64,000 nucleotides of DNA, from positions 148,382 through 212,381 of the forward strand of contig JBAYSX010000002.1 of the NCBI GenBank assembly GCA_041675905.1, in the 5' to 3' direction. Each line of letters begins with the position of its first letter. Position 1 is the first letter of the stretch. The DNA is from Sandaracinobacteroides sp041675905. GTDB lineage: Bacteria; Pseudomonadota; Alphaproteobacteria; Sphingomonadales; Sphingomonadaceae. The notes below the pieces were generated by a model. It saw nothing but the letters and a program-made list of their open reading frames with translations. It made no database searches and was not told where the DNA came from. The position numbers and the translations under genes were made by a program. Positions 1-9,691 of this stretch are shown piece by piece.

Positions 1-461
1 TTCTGTTGCTGGTATTGCTGCCCTTCATCCTCGGACACCTGGCGCGACCGTGGCTCCTCGGTTTGCTGACGCAGCATAAAAGCCTGGTGAGCATTGTGGA
101 CCGTGGCGCGATCCTGCTTGCCGTTTACAGCGCCTTTTCCGATGCGATGCTGAACGGTATCTGGAGCCGGCTGCCGGTGCGGGACCTACTCACCTTGGTC
201 GCGGTGTCGATGGTGATTCTGGTGTTTGCCCTCCTGTTCACCCATGGTCTCGGGCGCGTGATGGGGTTCGGGCGGGCCGACCGGATCACGCTGCTGTTTT
301 GCGGCACCAAAAAATCTCTGCTGCAAGGCGTGCCGATGGGGCGTGTGCTGTTCCCGGGGCCGGATCTGGGGCTGATCCTGCTGCCGATTATGATTTTTCA
401 CCAACTGCAGTTGATGGCGTGCGCTGCCATTGCCAGCCGTCTGGCAAAAACCGAATCCTAG
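1..461 (+). CDS. SBF-like (YfeH-type) transporter, C-terminal part
   Basis: Partial gene: the reading frame is open at the left edge and only about 152 C-terminal residues are present. They form hydrophobic segments and contain FCGTKKSL followed by QGVPMGRVLF and a final IMIFHQLQL segment, which is the pattern at the end of the YfeH/SBF-like CPA transporter family (bile acid:sodium symporter fold). The expected role is inner-membrane transport of an organic anion; the substrate is unknown. Its stop codon overlaps the convergent TetR gene by four bases. The family call rests on these motifs; no N-terminus is available. Confidence 0.8.
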   Translation, partial: LLLVLLPFILGHLARPWLLGLLTQHKSLVSIVDRGAILLAVYSAFSDAMLNGIWSRLPVRDLLTLVAVSMVILVFALLFTHGLGRVMGFGRADRITLLFCGTKKSLLQGVPMGRVLFPGPDLGLILLPIMIFHQLQLMACAAIASRLAKTES

Positions 462-1090
462 ACCGCCATCGCGCGCAGAAATATTTGCCAACGGGTCTCG
501 AAGTAGCTTTCGGTCGTTTGACCGCCATAAGGGTCGGGGTGCCCGTGATGCTGACGATGCAGCGCCCCGCCGAAGAGATCAAGCAGCAGCAAGGCGATTG
601 ATTTGGGCTCGTCCGGTCGCAACAACCCCGCTATCAGCGCGCGCTGGATGCGATCCACCATCGGCGTCAAGGCAAAGGCTTCCCACTCTACCATTTTGGG
701 CTGGAGTTCCTTTGAATAGGAACATTCCGCCAACAGGAATGCCGGGAAGCGCGCCCGTTCAGGCTCGATGTAAAACGCGAAATGACTGAAGGCTGCCTGG
801 CGCAGCGACTCCAGCGGATCAGGCGAATCGGCACTGGCTTCGACCTGCGCCACGAGGACCTCCAGATCCTGTTTGACGACGGCATCCAGCAGGGCCGTCT
901 TGCCGGGATAGCGGCGATAAATCGTATGTTTGGTGACGCCCGTGACGGCTGCAAGGTCATCCATCGTGGTACCGGCGAGGCCACTTTGGCAGAACATACG
1001 GCGTGCTCCGGACAATATGATATTGTCGATTGCCGCAGCCTGTTTCTTGGTTGGCCGCCCTGCGCCGCGGCGTGCGCCTTCAACTTTCAC
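458..1090 (-). CDS. TetR-family transcriptional regulator of the RND operon
   Basis: About 210 residues. The N-terminal third is a TetR DNA-binding domain: an alanine-rich first helix, then GLAGTTMDDLAAVTGVTKHT and IYRRYPGKTALLDAV. The rest is a helical ligand-binding domain of TetR_C type. The GTG at 1090 is preferred because AGGAGAAGG lies just upstream; an in-frame ATG at 1120 has no visible ribosome-binding site. It is divergent from the RND efflux operon, with about 130 bases between the starts, the usual arrangement for a local repressor that responds to pump substrates. Repression is inferred from this layout. Confidence 0.85.
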   Translation of the reverse strand: MKVEGARRGAGRPTKKQAAAIDNIILSGARRMFCQSGLAGTTMDDLAAVTGVTKHTIYRRYPGKTALLDAVVKQDLEVLVAQVEASADSPDPLESLRQAAFSHFAFYIEPERARFPAFLLAECSYSKELQPKMVEWEAFALTPMVDRIQRALIAGLLRPDEPKSIALLLLDLFGGALHRQHHGHPDPYGGQTTESYFETRWQIFLRAMAV

Positions 1091-1220
1091 GTCCTTCTCC
1101 TGTGCGTTTATACCACCCATATAGAGCCAGGAAAAATAATTGCACTACCCCGTTGATTTATTGCGGTCGCGAAGTCATAAGGCGAAAAATTTTGCCGACG
1201 TATCCGTTGGAGACCTGTCC

Positions 1221-2438
1221 GTGCCGAGCCGTAATCCCCGATCCCGTTTCACCCCTGTGTCTGGCGCGCTGTTGCCGATTTTTTTCCTTGCGCTGCTCGC
1301 CGCGTGCGGGGGTGAGCCGGAGGCTGCGCCGCCGCCGCCGCCGCCGGTAAAAGTGGTGACGGTTGAGGGCCGTGCGGTCGCCAATATTGTCGAACTTCCG
1401 GGCCGGATCGAGGCGGTGCGCTCGGCTCAGGTCCGGGCGCGGACGGATGGCATTGTAGAGCGCCGGCTCTATCAGGAAGGTACGGACGTCAAGGCTGGCC
1501 AGCCGCTGTTTCTGATCGACCCGCGGGACAAGCGTGCTGCGCTGCAGCAAGCGCAGGCGGCACTGCAAGGTGCCGAAGCGGCGCGCGCCAACGCACAGCG
1601 GATCGCCGACCGGTACAAACCGCTGGTTGCCGAACGTGCAGTCAGCGCCCAGGAATATGATTCTGCCCTCGCCGCACTGCGTCAGGCCGAAGCCAGCGTT
1701 GCCGACGCGAAGGCGGCGATCGCCCGCGCCGAACTGGAACTCGAATATACGACAGTCCGCGCGCCGATTGCCGGTCGCGCCGGGCAGGCGCTGGTGACGG
1801 AAGGCGCGCTGGTCAGCGCTGCCGCCGCGACCATCATGACGAATGTCGAACAGATGAACCCCATCTATGCGGTATTCACCCAATCCAACGCCGCCGCCCG
1901 CAGCCTGCAGCGCCAGGTCGATTCCGGCGAGGTAAAACTGGGCTCGCTCGATCGCGTCGAGGTGCGCCTGGTACTTGAAGACGGTTCGGAATATGCGCCG
2001 ATCGGGTATCTGGATTTCGCGTCGCAATCCGTGGACCCGTCAACCGGCAGTCAGGTGATCCGCGCGCGCTTTCCCAATATTGACCGGGTACTGTTGCCTG
2101 GCCAGTTCGTACGGGGAAGGGTCGCCGCCGGCACCCTGCCGCAGGGTCTTGTCGTGCCGCAACGTGCCATACAGATCAGCAACGAGGAAGCCAACGTCTT
2201 CACCCTCAGCCCGGACAATGTCGTCGTTCAGAAAACGGTGGAACTTGGCGGGCTGGTCGGCAGCGGCTGGGTGATCCGCTCGGGGCTCAAGGCCGGCGAC
2301 CGGGTGATTACCGAGGGCTGGCAAAAAGTTGGCCCCGGTCAGACGGTAACACCCACGGAAGAAGGCGCAGATGAAGCCGCCCCGGCGGCTGCGAAGGCGC
2401 CGGTCGATGCCAAGGCCGCCGCGGCGGCCGGTCGCTGA
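1221..2438 (+). CDS. RND efflux periplasmic adaptor lipoprotein (AcrA/MexE type)
   Basis: 405 residues. It bridges the inner-membrane pump and the outer-membrane channel. A signal peptide ends in the lipobox LLAAC with the lipidated cysteine at residue 29, followed by a proline-rich linker. Then come the lipoyl/barrel-sandwich half-motif, a long alanine-rich alpha-helical hairpin (about residues 95-180), the second lipoyl half with TVRAPIAGRAGQ, and the beta-barrel and membrane-proximal domains. The GTG at 1221 is chosen for GGAG eight bases upstream and because it directly starts the signal peptide; an in-frame TTG at 1140 would add an unlikely leader. First gene of a three-gene operon. Confidence 0.93.
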   Translation: MPSRNPRSRFTPVSGALLPIFFLALLAACGGEPEAAPPPPPPVKVVTVEGRAVANIVELPGRIEAVRSAQVRARTDGIVERRLYQEGTDVKAGQPLFLIDPRDKRAALQQAQAALQGAEAARANAQRIADRYKPLVAERAVSAQEYDSALAALRQAEASVADAKAAIARAELELEYTTVRAPIAGRAGQALVTEGALVSAAAATIMTNVEQMNPIYAVFTQSNAAARSLQRQVDSGEVKLGSLDRVEVRLVLEDGSEYAPIGYLDFASQSVDPSTGSQVIRARFPNIDRVLLPGQFVRGRVAAGTLPQGLVVPQRAIQISNEEANVFTLSPDNVVVQKTVELGGLVGSGWVIRSGLKAGDRVITEGWQKVGPGQTVTPTEEGADEAAPAAAKAPVDAKAAAAAGR

Positions 2439-2453
2439 TCGGAAGGCCCTGAC

Positions 2454-5400
2454 ATGCATCGTTTTTTCGCCTATAACCCGGTTTTCGGCTGGGTCATCTC
2501 GCTGTTTATCGCGCTGTTCGGGCTGATCTCTTTGATATCGCTGCCCATCGAACAGTATCCGGATGTGGCGCCTCCCTCGCTGACGCTGTTCGTCAACTAT
2601 CCGGGCGCAGATGCCGCAACGCTCGATCGCAACGTTACCGCCATCATCGAAAAGGAGATGAACGCGGTCGAACATTTCCTGTACATGGCGTCCACCAGCC
2701 GCGCCAACGGAACGGCCACGATCACGGTGACGTTCACACCCGGAACGGATCTCGATATCGCCCGCACGCAGGTGCAGGACCGTCTCGCCCGGGTCGAACC
2801 GCGCCTGCCGTCGGAAGTGCGGCAAATCGGTGTCACGGTGACAAAATCCTCATCCAGCTTCCTGATGATCATCGGTCTGACGTCGAAGGGAGGCGACACG
2901 ACACCTGCGGCACTGGGCAACTATGCCAGCACCCGGGTGATGGATGAATTGCGCCGTATCGACGGGGTCGGGGACATCCGGTTGCTGGGATCCTCCTATG
3001 CCATGCGCATCTGGCTGGATCCGGAGAAACTGGCGGGTTACCGGTTGACCGCCACCGAAGCCCTGAATGCCGTAATGGAACAGAACAGCCAGACGGCGGG
3101 CGGCGCGCTCGGCGATCAGCCGGTGGCGCGCGAAACGGAATTTACCGCCAGTATTATCACGCAAAACCGCTTTTCCACTGCATCCCAGTTTCGCGACATC
3201 ATTGTTCGCGCCAATCCGGATGGTTCCACCATTCGCCTGGGCGATGTTGCCCGGGTAGAGTTGGGGCAAGAGACGTATAATTTCTACGCGACCAGGTCGG
3301 GTCAGGAGGTCGCGGGTATCGCCATCGAACTCGCCAGCGGGGCCAATGCCCTGGCTACCGCCGACGCCGTGCAGCAGCGCATGGCCGAACTGGCGCAGAG
3401 CTTTCCTGCGGACATTCAATGGGATGTTATCTTCGACACCACGCCCTTCATCGATGCGTCCGTGGAAAACGTCATCTACACGCTGGTCGAAGCGATGCTG
3501 CTTGTCTTCCTTGTGATGTTCCTGTTTCTGCAAGACTGGCGCGCCACACTGATTCCGGCCATTGTTGTGCCGATCGCCCTCGGCGGCGCGTGCATCGGGC
3601 TTGCACTGGCGGGTTTCTCCATCAACACGCTGTCCCTGTTCGGGATGGTGGTCGCCATCGGTATCCTGGTGGATGACGCCATCGTCGTGGTGGAAAACGT
3701 CGAACGCATCATGCGGGAGGAAGGGCTGAATGCCCGACGTGCCACTGTGAAGGCGATGAGCCAGATTACCGGGGCTGTCGTCGGCATGACGCTGGTGCTG
3801 GTCTCGGTCTATATCCCGATGGCTTTCTTCCCCGGTTCGACCGGCGGCATCTACCGGCAATTCTCCATCACACTGGCCGTTTCCATTTTCTTCTCGGCCG
3901 TGCTGGCGCTGACGCTGACACCGTCGCTGTGCGCCTCCTTGCTCCGCACACACGATCCTGCTGACGCAGACAAGCCGATCCCGTCCGGCATCCGGGGCTG
4001 GCTTCCGCGCTTTTTCCGGTGGTTCAACCACAGGTTCGAACGGTCGACGACCGTTTATACCAGTGCCGTGGGCGGAATGATCAAACGGCCCCTGCGCTGG
4101 CTTGCCGTGTTTGTGGCCGTGACCGCCGTCACCGTTCTGCTGTTTACCCGCCTGCCCGGCGGCTTCCTGCCAACCGAAGACCAGGGCGTTTTGTTCGTCT
4201 CCTATACGGCGCCACCCGGCTCGACGATGCAACGCACCTCGGAAACGGTGGAAAAGGTCGAAGCCTTCCTGGAACAGCAGCCCCAGGTCAGCGGTGTGTC
4301 TACTGTTCGCGGCTTCAGCTTTTTCGGACAGGGGCAATCCGCCGCCATGTCGTTCGTGAACCTCAAACCATGGGACGAACGGCCCGGCGCGGAAAACAGT
4401 TCGGATGCGCTGGTGCAGCGTACGAATGCCTATTTGCAGTCGGTCCCCGGCGCGGTGGTCTTCGCGCTGGCGCCGCCACCGATCCCGGCCCTTGGCAATG
4501 CCACCGGTTTCACGATGAAAGTGCAGGATCGTACCGGTGGTGATCCGGCGATACTGCAGGGCTATACCAATGAGATCATCGCGCGGGCGCAGCAAAACAG
4601 AACTTTGACAGGCCTTCGCATCGAAGGCCTGCCGCCCGCCCCGCAACTGTTTGTCGAGATCGATCGCATCCGTGCCAGGGCGCAGGGGCTGGCGATTGCG
4701 GATGTCAATCATACGCTTTCGATCATGTTCGGCTCGCTCTACGCGAATGACTTTGTATATGAAGGCAATGTGTTGCGCGTCTATTTGCAGGCCGAGGCGG
4801 AGCAGCGTATGCATCCCGACGATGTGCTGGCCCTGCGCGTGCGCAACGAGCAGGGCGAGATGGTGCCCTTCTCGTCATTCACCACCGTGCGCTGGCAATC
4901 GGGACCGCAGCAACTCGAACGCTATAACGGCTACCCGGCCATGACCGTTTCCGGCATGGCGACGCCAGGCGAATCCTCCGGAACGGCGCTGACCGAAATG
5001 GAAAAAATCGCCGATAGTGTCTTGCCACAGGGCTACACCTTCGAATGGACGGGCACCGCCTTCGAGGAGAAACAGGCGGGTGGCCAGGTCGGGCTGCTGC
5101 TGGGCCTGTCGATGCTGGTCGTGTTCCTGCTGCTGGCGGCGCTGTATGAAAGCTGGGCGATCCCGGTATCGGTGCTGCTCGTCGTGCCGTTCGGGATTTT
5201 GGGTGCCGTTGTCTTCACGATGCTGCGCGGATTTTCGGCGGACGTGTATTTCAATGTCGGGCTGATCACCGTTATCGGGCTTGCCGCGAAAAACGCTATT
5301 CTGATCGTCGAATTTGCCGTCGACCAGGAAAAGGAAAAGCCTTTGTGGGAAGCGACCGTCGAAGCGGCGCGCCTGCGTTTGCGCCCGATCATCATGACCA

Positions 5401-5657
5401 GTCTCGCCTTTATCTCCGGGATGCTCCCTCTGGTGTTCTCCACCGGCGCAGGCGCCGCCAGCCGCAAGGCGGTAGGCACCGGCGTCGCCGGGGGTATGCT
5501 GGTGGCGACGGTTGTCGGGATTCTCTTTATCCCGGTTTTCTACGTCGCTGCGCGCAGATGGCTGGCCAGAGACAATAATTATGCAGCCGAAGACGCAGCC
5601 GAGGAAGCTGCGGAAGCGGCAGCCGCAGCAAGAAAGGCCGAAACCCATGCCGGTTAA
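2454..5657 (+). CDS. RND multidrug efflux pump, inner-membrane permease (AcrB/MexF, HAE1)
   Basis: 1067 residues, the usual length for HAE1 pumps. It is a proton-driven drug exporter that works as a trimer in the inner membrane. Twelve membrane segments are arranged as two repeats with large periplasmic loops. The proton-relay aspartates are D407 and D408 (GILVDDAIVVVENVER), at the same numbers as in E. coli AcrB, and the partner lysine is K946 (LAAKNAILIVEFA). GGAAGG precedes the ATG, 15 bases after the adaptor stop. The C-terminus is alanine/glutamate-rich and overlaps the start of the outer-membrane channel gene. Its substrates cannot be predicted. Confidence 0.96.
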   Translation: MHRFFAYNPVFGWVISLFIALFGLISLISLPIEQYPDVAPPSLTLFVNYPGADAATLDRNVTAIIEKEMNAVEHFLYMASTSRANGTATITVTFTPGTDLDIARTQVQDRLARVEPRLPSEVRQIGVTVTKSSSSFLMIIGLTSKGGDTTPAALGNYASTRVMDELRRIDGVGDIRLLGSSYAMRIWLDPEKLAGYRLTATEALNAVMEQNSQTAGGALGDQPVARETEFTASIITQNRFSTASQFRDIIVRANPDGSTIRLGDVARVELGQETYNFYATRSGQEVAGIAIELASGANALATADAVQQRMAELAQSFPADIQWDVIFDTTPFIDASVENVIYTLVEAMLLVFLVMFLFLQDWRATLIPAIVVPIALGGACIGLALAGFSINTLSLFGMVVAIGILVDDAIVVVENVERIMREEGLNARRATVKAMSQITGAVVGMTLVLVSVYIPMAFFPGSTGGIYRQFSITLAVSIFFSAVLALTLTPSLCASLLRTHDPADADKPIPSGIRGWLPRFFRWFNHRFERSTTVYTSAVGGMIKRPLRWLAVFVAVTAVTVLLFTRLPGGFLPTEDQGVLFVSYTAPPGSTMQRTSETVEKVEAFLEQQPQVSGVSTVRGFSFFGQGQSAAMSFVNLKPWDERPGAENSSDALVQRTNAYLQSVPGAVVFALAPPPIPALGNATGFTMKVQDRTGGDPAILQGYTNEIIARAQQNRTLTGLRIEGLPPAPQLFVEIDRIRARAQGLAIADVNHTLSIMFGSLYANDFVYEGNVLRVYLQAEAEQRMHPDDVLALRVRNEQGEMVPFSSFTTVRWQSGPQQLERYNGYPAMTVSGMATPGESSGTALTEMEKIADSVLPQGYTFEWTGTAFEEKQAGGQVGLLLGLSMLVVFLLLAALYESWAIPVSVLLVVPFGILGAVVFTMLRGFSADVYFNVGLITVIGLAAKNAILIVEFAVDQEKEKPLWEATVEAARLRLRPIIMTSLAFISGMLPLVFSTGAGAASRKAVGTGVAGGMLVATVVGILFIPVFYVAARRWLARDNNYAAEDAAEEAAEAAAAARKAETHAG

Positions 5658-7053
5658 GGCAATCATTCCCGCCGGTATCGCGCTGTTGCTGGCCGGCTGT
5701 TCGATGGCGCCGCGCTATGAGCAACCGGTGGCGCCGGTCGCGCCGGAGTTCCCCGCCGTGTCAGACGCGACGGAAGGACGGCTGGCGACCGAAATCGGCT
5801 GGCGCGAATATTTCGCCGATCCGCGGCTGCAGGCCTATCTGGCGGCGGCGCTGGAGAATAATCGCGATCTCGCCATATCCACTGCCCGCATCGCCCAGGC
5901 CCGCGCGCAATATCGCATCGCCGAAAGCGACCGGCTGCCGTCCGTTGGTGCTACCGGCGGCGCGACACTGGCCGATGGCAATGACAGCGCCAGGATGCTG
6001 GTATCGGACAGTTTCGATATCGGCGTCGCCGTCCCCGCCTTCGAACTGGATTTCTGGGGACGCGTCCGCAACCTGTCCGATGCGGCCCGTGGCCGTTATC
6101 TGGCGACGGTAGAGGCCGAGCGCGCCTTCCGCCTGTCCTTGATCGCCGATGTCGCCTCTACCTGGTACACGATCCGCTCCGCCGAAGAACGGATCGAACT
6201 GGCCCGGCGCTCGGTCGCAACCCGGCGCGAGGGCTTGCGTATCGCCCGGCTGCGGCTCGATTCCGGCGTCACCTCCACTATCGATCATGATCAGGCGGAA
6301 TTGCTGGTGACGCAGGCCGAAACGGAACTGGCCGATCTGGAACGGATTGCCGGCCAGGCGCAAAATTTGCTGATGGTATTGATCGGCGGACCATTGGAAG
6401 GCCCGCTGCCGGAAAGCCTGCCACTCTATCAGCAGACGCAAATGCGCAGTATAAACCCGGGCCTGCCGTCCACCGTGCTGGCCAGTCGCCCGGACATTAT
6501 CGCCGCGGAATATAATCTGCGCGCCGCCAATGCCGATATCGGCGCCGCCCGCGCGGCGTTTTTTCCCAATATTTCCCTGACCGGAAATCTTGGCTTCCTG
6601 TCCACCGATCTCGACGACCTGCTGAAAAGCGATGCGTTACAATGGTCGGGCGGCGGTTTCCTTAACCTGCCGATTTTCGATTTCGGGCGGCGGTCCGCCA
6701 ATCTGCGTTTCACCAAGGCGCAGCGGGATGAAATGGTCGCCACCTATCAGCTGGCGGTGCAACAGGCTTTCCGCGAAGTCGCCGACGGCCTGGTGGGCCG
6801 GCAGCGGTACGCCGAGCAGATTGCAGCGCAAACCACGGCCGTAGAGGCGCAGCGTCGCCTCGCCCGCGCGGCACGGCTGCGCTATGACAATGGCATCTCC
6901 ATCTATCTGGAAGTGCTCGATGCGGAGCGCAATCTGTTCGCCGCCGAACAGCAATTGCTGGCCCTGCACGCCGCCGATCTGCAAAACAGCGTGTCCTTGT
7001 ACGTGGCGCTGGGTGGCGGGCTGAACGAAACCGCGCCGCCACCAGGGTCCTGA
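5647..7053 (+). CDS. Outer-membrane efflux channel lipoprotein (OprM/NodT family)
   Basis: 468 residues. It forms the outer-membrane exit duct of the tripartite pump. The N-terminus has a short signal peptide with lipobox LLAGC (lipid cysteine at residue 18). Two OEP repeats follow, with long helical stretches and the family sequences PDIIAAEYNLRAANADIGAA and FDFGRR. The ATG at 5647 lies inside the last codons of the pump gene (11-base overlap), so translation is probably coupled. Longer in-frame openings upstream lie within the pump gene and lack a signal peptide. It ends two bases before the convergent ATP12-family gene. Confidence 0.94.
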   Translation: MPVKAIIPAGIALLLAGCSMAPRYEQPVAPVAPEFPAVSDATEGRLATEIGWREYFADPRLQAYLAAALENNRDLAISTARIAQARAQYRIAESDRLPSVGATGGATLADGNDSARMLVSDSFDIGVAVPAFELDFWGRVRNLSDAARGRYLATVEAERAFRLSLIADVASTWYTIRSAEERIELARRSVATRREGLRIARLRLDSGVTSTIDHDQAELLVTQAETELADLERIAGQAQNLLMVLIGGPLEGPLPESLPLYQQTQMRSINPGLPSTVLASRPDIIAAEYNLRAANADIGAARAAFFPNISLTGNLGFLSTDLDDLLKSDALQWSGGGFLNLPIFDFGRRSANLRFTKAQRDEMVATYQLAVQQAFREVADGLVGRQRYAEQIAAQTTAVEAQRRLARAARLRYDNGISIYLEVLDAERNLFAAEQQLLALHAADLQNSVSLYVALGGGLNETAPPPGS

Positions 7054-7055
7054 AG

Positions 7056-7745
7056 TCAGAGCAGCCGGAGAAAGGCGATCGCATCACGATACTGCCGCGC
7101 CCGGGCGTCGCGCGCGGCTGCGGCCTCGGCGTCCATACCCCATTGCTCGGCCTGCCACAATTCATCGACCATGCCCGCCGCCAGCGCCGCTTCGCTATCC
7201 AGCAGATTTTCGACGACGGCCAGCGCCAGAATTGCCGAGCCGGTGATTGTCACCAGCGGTTGCATCGGGGCCAATCGCCATGGCGATTGGCCGGCAAAGG
7301 CCGCCCGGATACGCGCGAGGGTTTCGGCCGGTTGCGCCACCCAACTGATGCCAGCGGTGCGGTGAAACTGCACATCGAAGCGGCGTTCGATAGTGGCAAG
7401 CGGCAAATCCCACGCTTCGGCCTGACGCGCGACCAACCCCTGCGGATGTTCGGCGCGATAGCAGACCAGATCAGATTCGGCATGGATGGCCAGATTTCCG
7501 GCAAATGCCGCCGGGTCGGGCAGCACATGGTCGATGGTGGCGTTGGCGAGACCGGTGAGCGGCATGTCACCGGCGCGAATTTCGTGCTCCACCGCCGCCC
7601 ATTCGCCAGCGATGGCGGTGGCGAGCTGTTCGTTCGGCACAATCAGTGGCAGACGCGCCGGCGTCCGCACCAGTCTCCCGTCGAGCGCGACTTGCCAGCC
7701 GGCATCCACCGGTGCGACCGTCACCTCTTTCCAGAAGCGCCGCAT
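7056..7745 (-). CDS. ATP12-family F1-ATPase assembly chaperone
   Basis: 229 residues. It resembles the alphaproteobacterial and mitochondrial ATP12 family, which holds the F1 alpha subunit during ATP synthase assembly. It starts MRRFWKEV, continues with a small beta-rich domain ending LDGRLVRTPAR, and then a helical domain containing DLVCYRAEHPQGLVARQ, a recognisable family block. The ATG at 7745 overlaps the upstream gene's stop by one base (TGATG), so translation is coupled. It is the last gene of a minus-strand run that starts at crcB. The ATP synthase genes themselves are not in the window. Confidence 0.88.
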   Translation of the reverse strand: MRRFWKEVTVAPVDAGWQVALDGRLVRTPARLPLIVPNEQLATAIAGEWAAVEHEIRAGDMPLTGLANATIDHVLPDPAAFAGNLAIHAESDLVCYRAEHPQGLVARQAEAWDLPLATIERRFDVQFHRTAGISWVAQPAETLARIRAAFAGQSPWRLAPMQPLVTITGSAILALAVVENLLDSEAALAAGMVDELWQAEQWGMDAEAAAARDARARQYRDAIAFLRLL

Positions 7746-7972
7746 CAAGGTTCCTCGCGCCACCGGCGCAGCAGCCATTTGGGCAGGAACAGAACCGACC
7801 AGACCGCCACGACCATCAGCACGAAACCGATGATACGGGAAGCATCCGGCCCTGCCGCCTGACTCGCCGTCAGCCATACACCAATCGCTGCCAGCAATAC
7901 GCCGCCCAGCCGCGCCAGGGACAGCCACCACAGGCGCGCCGAATCCAGTTCGTCTTCCGATTTATGCGCCAT
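7745..7972 (-). CDS. Small two-helix membrane protein of unknown function
   Basis: 75 residues. I do not recognise a family. A charged N-terminus (MAHKSEDEL) is followed by two hydrophobic segments at about residues 20-37 and 46-66 and a basic tail (PKWLLRRWREEP), which should face the cytoplasm. It overlaps the HAD gene upstream by 11 bases and the ATP12 gene downstream by one base, so it is a real member of this tightly packed operon. Nothing in the sequence points to a ligand or enzyme activity. Confidence 0.7.
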   Translation of the reverse strand: MAHKSEDELDSARLWWLSLARLGGVLLAAIGVWLTASQAAGPDASRIIGFVLMVVAVWSVLFLPKWLLRRWREEP

Positions 7973-8627
7973 GCAATAACCTCTCCAGATGCCCGGCGTC
8001 CAATGCCACGCCAGCCGCTCCCGCCGCCAGCAATTCCTCCCCGTCATGATAACCCCAGGATACGCCGAGCGCCCGTACGCCCGCCGCAGTCCCCATATGG
8101 ATATCGAAATGTGTGTCGCCGATCATCACCGCATCCGCCGCTTTCACACCCGCATCGGCCATCGCCGTCAACAGCATCGACGGATGAGGTTTCGACGGAT
8201 GACGATCCGCCGTTTGCAGGCTGATGAAATGATCGGTGATACCATGATGGCCGAGGGCTATCTGCAGCCCGCGGTCGCTTTTGCCCGTCGCCACCGCCAG
8301 CAGCCAGCCAGCGGTGGACAACCGGGAGAGCAGTGCGCCGATGCCGTCAAACATCGGCTCATGATCGAGCTCGCCATCCCGGCGCATCCGCTGGAAAGCG
8401 CGCTTGTAACAGTCCGCCAGACGGTGATGCAGATCCTCGTCCGCATCTGGCAGCAGCGCCGCCATCGCCTGCGGCAGGGAAAGGCCAACGATGCGGCGCA
8501 CGGCGCGTGCATCCGGCGGTGACATACCCTCGCTGGCGAAACATTCGACCATCGCCCGCACAATATTGGCCTGGCTGTCCAGCAAGGTGCCGTCACAATC
8601 GAACACGGCCAGCCGCAGCGCCGTCAT
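7962..8627 (-). CDS. HAD-superfamily hydrolase, phosphoglycolate-phosphatase-like
   Basis: 221 residues. HAD motif I is FDCDGTLLDS with nucleophile D10 and acid/base D12; the helical cap follows at about residues 18-85; motif II is AVATGKSDRGL and motif IV is MIGDTHFDIHMG. The subfamily is the Gph/beta-phosphoglucomutase-like group (HAD-IA). The likely job is cytoplasmic dephosphorylation of a small metabolite such as 2-phosphoglycolate; the exact substrate is inferred. Its start codon overlaps the stop of the pseudouridine synthase gene by one base, which implies coupling. Confidence 0.88.
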   Translation of the reverse strand: MTALRLAVFDCDGTLLDSQANIVRAMVECFASEGMSPPDARAVRRIVGLSLPQAMAALLPDADEDLHHRLADCYKRAFQRMRRDGELDHEPMFDGIGALLSRLSTAGWLLAVATGKSDRGLQIALGHHGITDHFISLQTADRHPSKPHPSMLLTAMADAGVKAADAVMIGDTHFDIHMGTAAGVRALGVSWGYHDGEELLAAGAAGVALDAGHLERLLHGA

Positions 8628-9691
8628 CAGCTTTTCGCCCGCGTCCGCCGCTCCCCGCGCCGGTTGCCGCTGGTGGCCGACGAATAACGCCGGCGTTTGG
8701 GTTTTTCGGGCGCGGGCGGCGGCGCGTCCGGCACCTCGGCCATCGCCATATCGAAGCCCAGCATCGTCAGGCTGTCGGTGAAATGCGCGGGCGGTTCGGC
8801 GCGAACGTCGAGCGTGCCGCCACCGGGCAAGGCGATGACCAGACGGCGCGCGTGCAAATGCATCTTGCGCGAGATCCCCCCGGTCAGAAAACTCTCCGCC
8901 CCGCCATATTTGCCATCGCCGACGATTGGCGTGTCGGTAGCCGCCGCATGCACGCGTAACTGGTGGGTCCGTCCGGTCAGTGGCTGCATTTCGACGAATG
9001 CGGCGCGATTGCCGGCGCGGTCGATCACCCGGAATCGCGATTTCGCCATCTGGCCCGCCTCCTCGTCGACATGCATTTTCTCGCCGCCGCTGCCCGGCTG
9101 CTTGGCAATGGGGAGGTCAATCAGCGCATCATCCAGACGGGGGATCCCGGCGGTGATCGCCCAATAGATTTTGCGCGTGTCGCGCGTGGCGAAACATTTG
9201 CCGAAATATGCCGCTGCCCGTGCGGTGCGCGCCAGCAACAAGACGCCGCTGGTGTCCTTATCGAGCCGATGCACCAGTTTCGGGCGCGACTCGGCCTCGA
9301 ATTGCAGCGCATCCAGCAGACCATCGACATGTTCATGCGTACCGGTGCCGCCCTGGGTGGCGAGACCGGGCGGCTTGTTGATGACCAGCGCGTGGGGGTC
9401 CTTGTGGATGACAAGCGATTGCGCGAACGCGATTTCTTCCGGCGACAGCGGCTTTCGTTCCCGCACCGGTTTGGCGGCCAGTACGGCGGGGGCTTCCGCC
9501 GGCGGCACGCGCAATGTCTGACCCCCGAGAATCCGGTCCCCCGGAGCCACGCGCGCGCCATCCAGACGGATCTGACCCGTGCGCGCCCAGCGCGACACCT
9601 GGTTGAACGTAACGCCCGGCAGATGGCGGCGGAACCAGCGGTCCAGCCGGATGCCATCGTCATCTTCGGCAATGCGGAATTCGCGGCTCAT
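8627..9691 (-). CDS. RluC/RluD-family 23S rRNA pseudouridine synthase
   Basis: 354 residues. An S4-like RNA-binding domain occupies about residues 1-65 (DDGIRLDRWFRRHLPG, then GQIRLDGARV). The catalytic domain carries HRLDKDTSGV with the catalytic aspartate at D144, plus INKPPGLATQGG and PLTGRTHQLRVH. This family converts uridine to pseudouridine in 23S rRNA; RluC is the best guess because it has an S4 domain. The start at 9691 is supported by the four-base ATGA overlap with crcB upstream. The C-terminus is basic and disordered-looking (KPKRRRYSSATSGNRRGERR). Confidence 0.9.
   Translation of the reverse strand: MSREFRIAEDDDGIRLDRWFRRHLPGVTFNQVSRWARTGQIRLDGARVAPGDRILGGQTLRVPPAEAPAVLAAKPVRERKPLSPEEIAFAQSLVIHKDPHALVINKPPGLATQGGTGTHEHVDGLLDALQFEAESRPKLVHRLDKDTSGVLLLARTARAAAYFGKCFATRDTRKIYWAITAGIPRLDDALIDLPIAKQPGSGGEKMHVDEEAGQMAKSRFRVIDRAGNRAAFVEMQPLTGRTHQLRVHAAATDTPIVGDGKYGGAESFLTGGISRKMHLHARRLVIALPGGGTLDVRAEPPAHFTDSLTMLGFDMAMAEVPDAPPPAPEKPKRRRYSSATSGNRRGERRTRAKS

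Noticed and set aside
2850..4814. 654-codon open frame on the minus strand opposite the RND pump
   Set aside because: It lies entirely antisense to a well-supported pump gene, has a low-complexity His/Arg/Gln-rich translation and no family features. High GC with third-position bias creates such frames.
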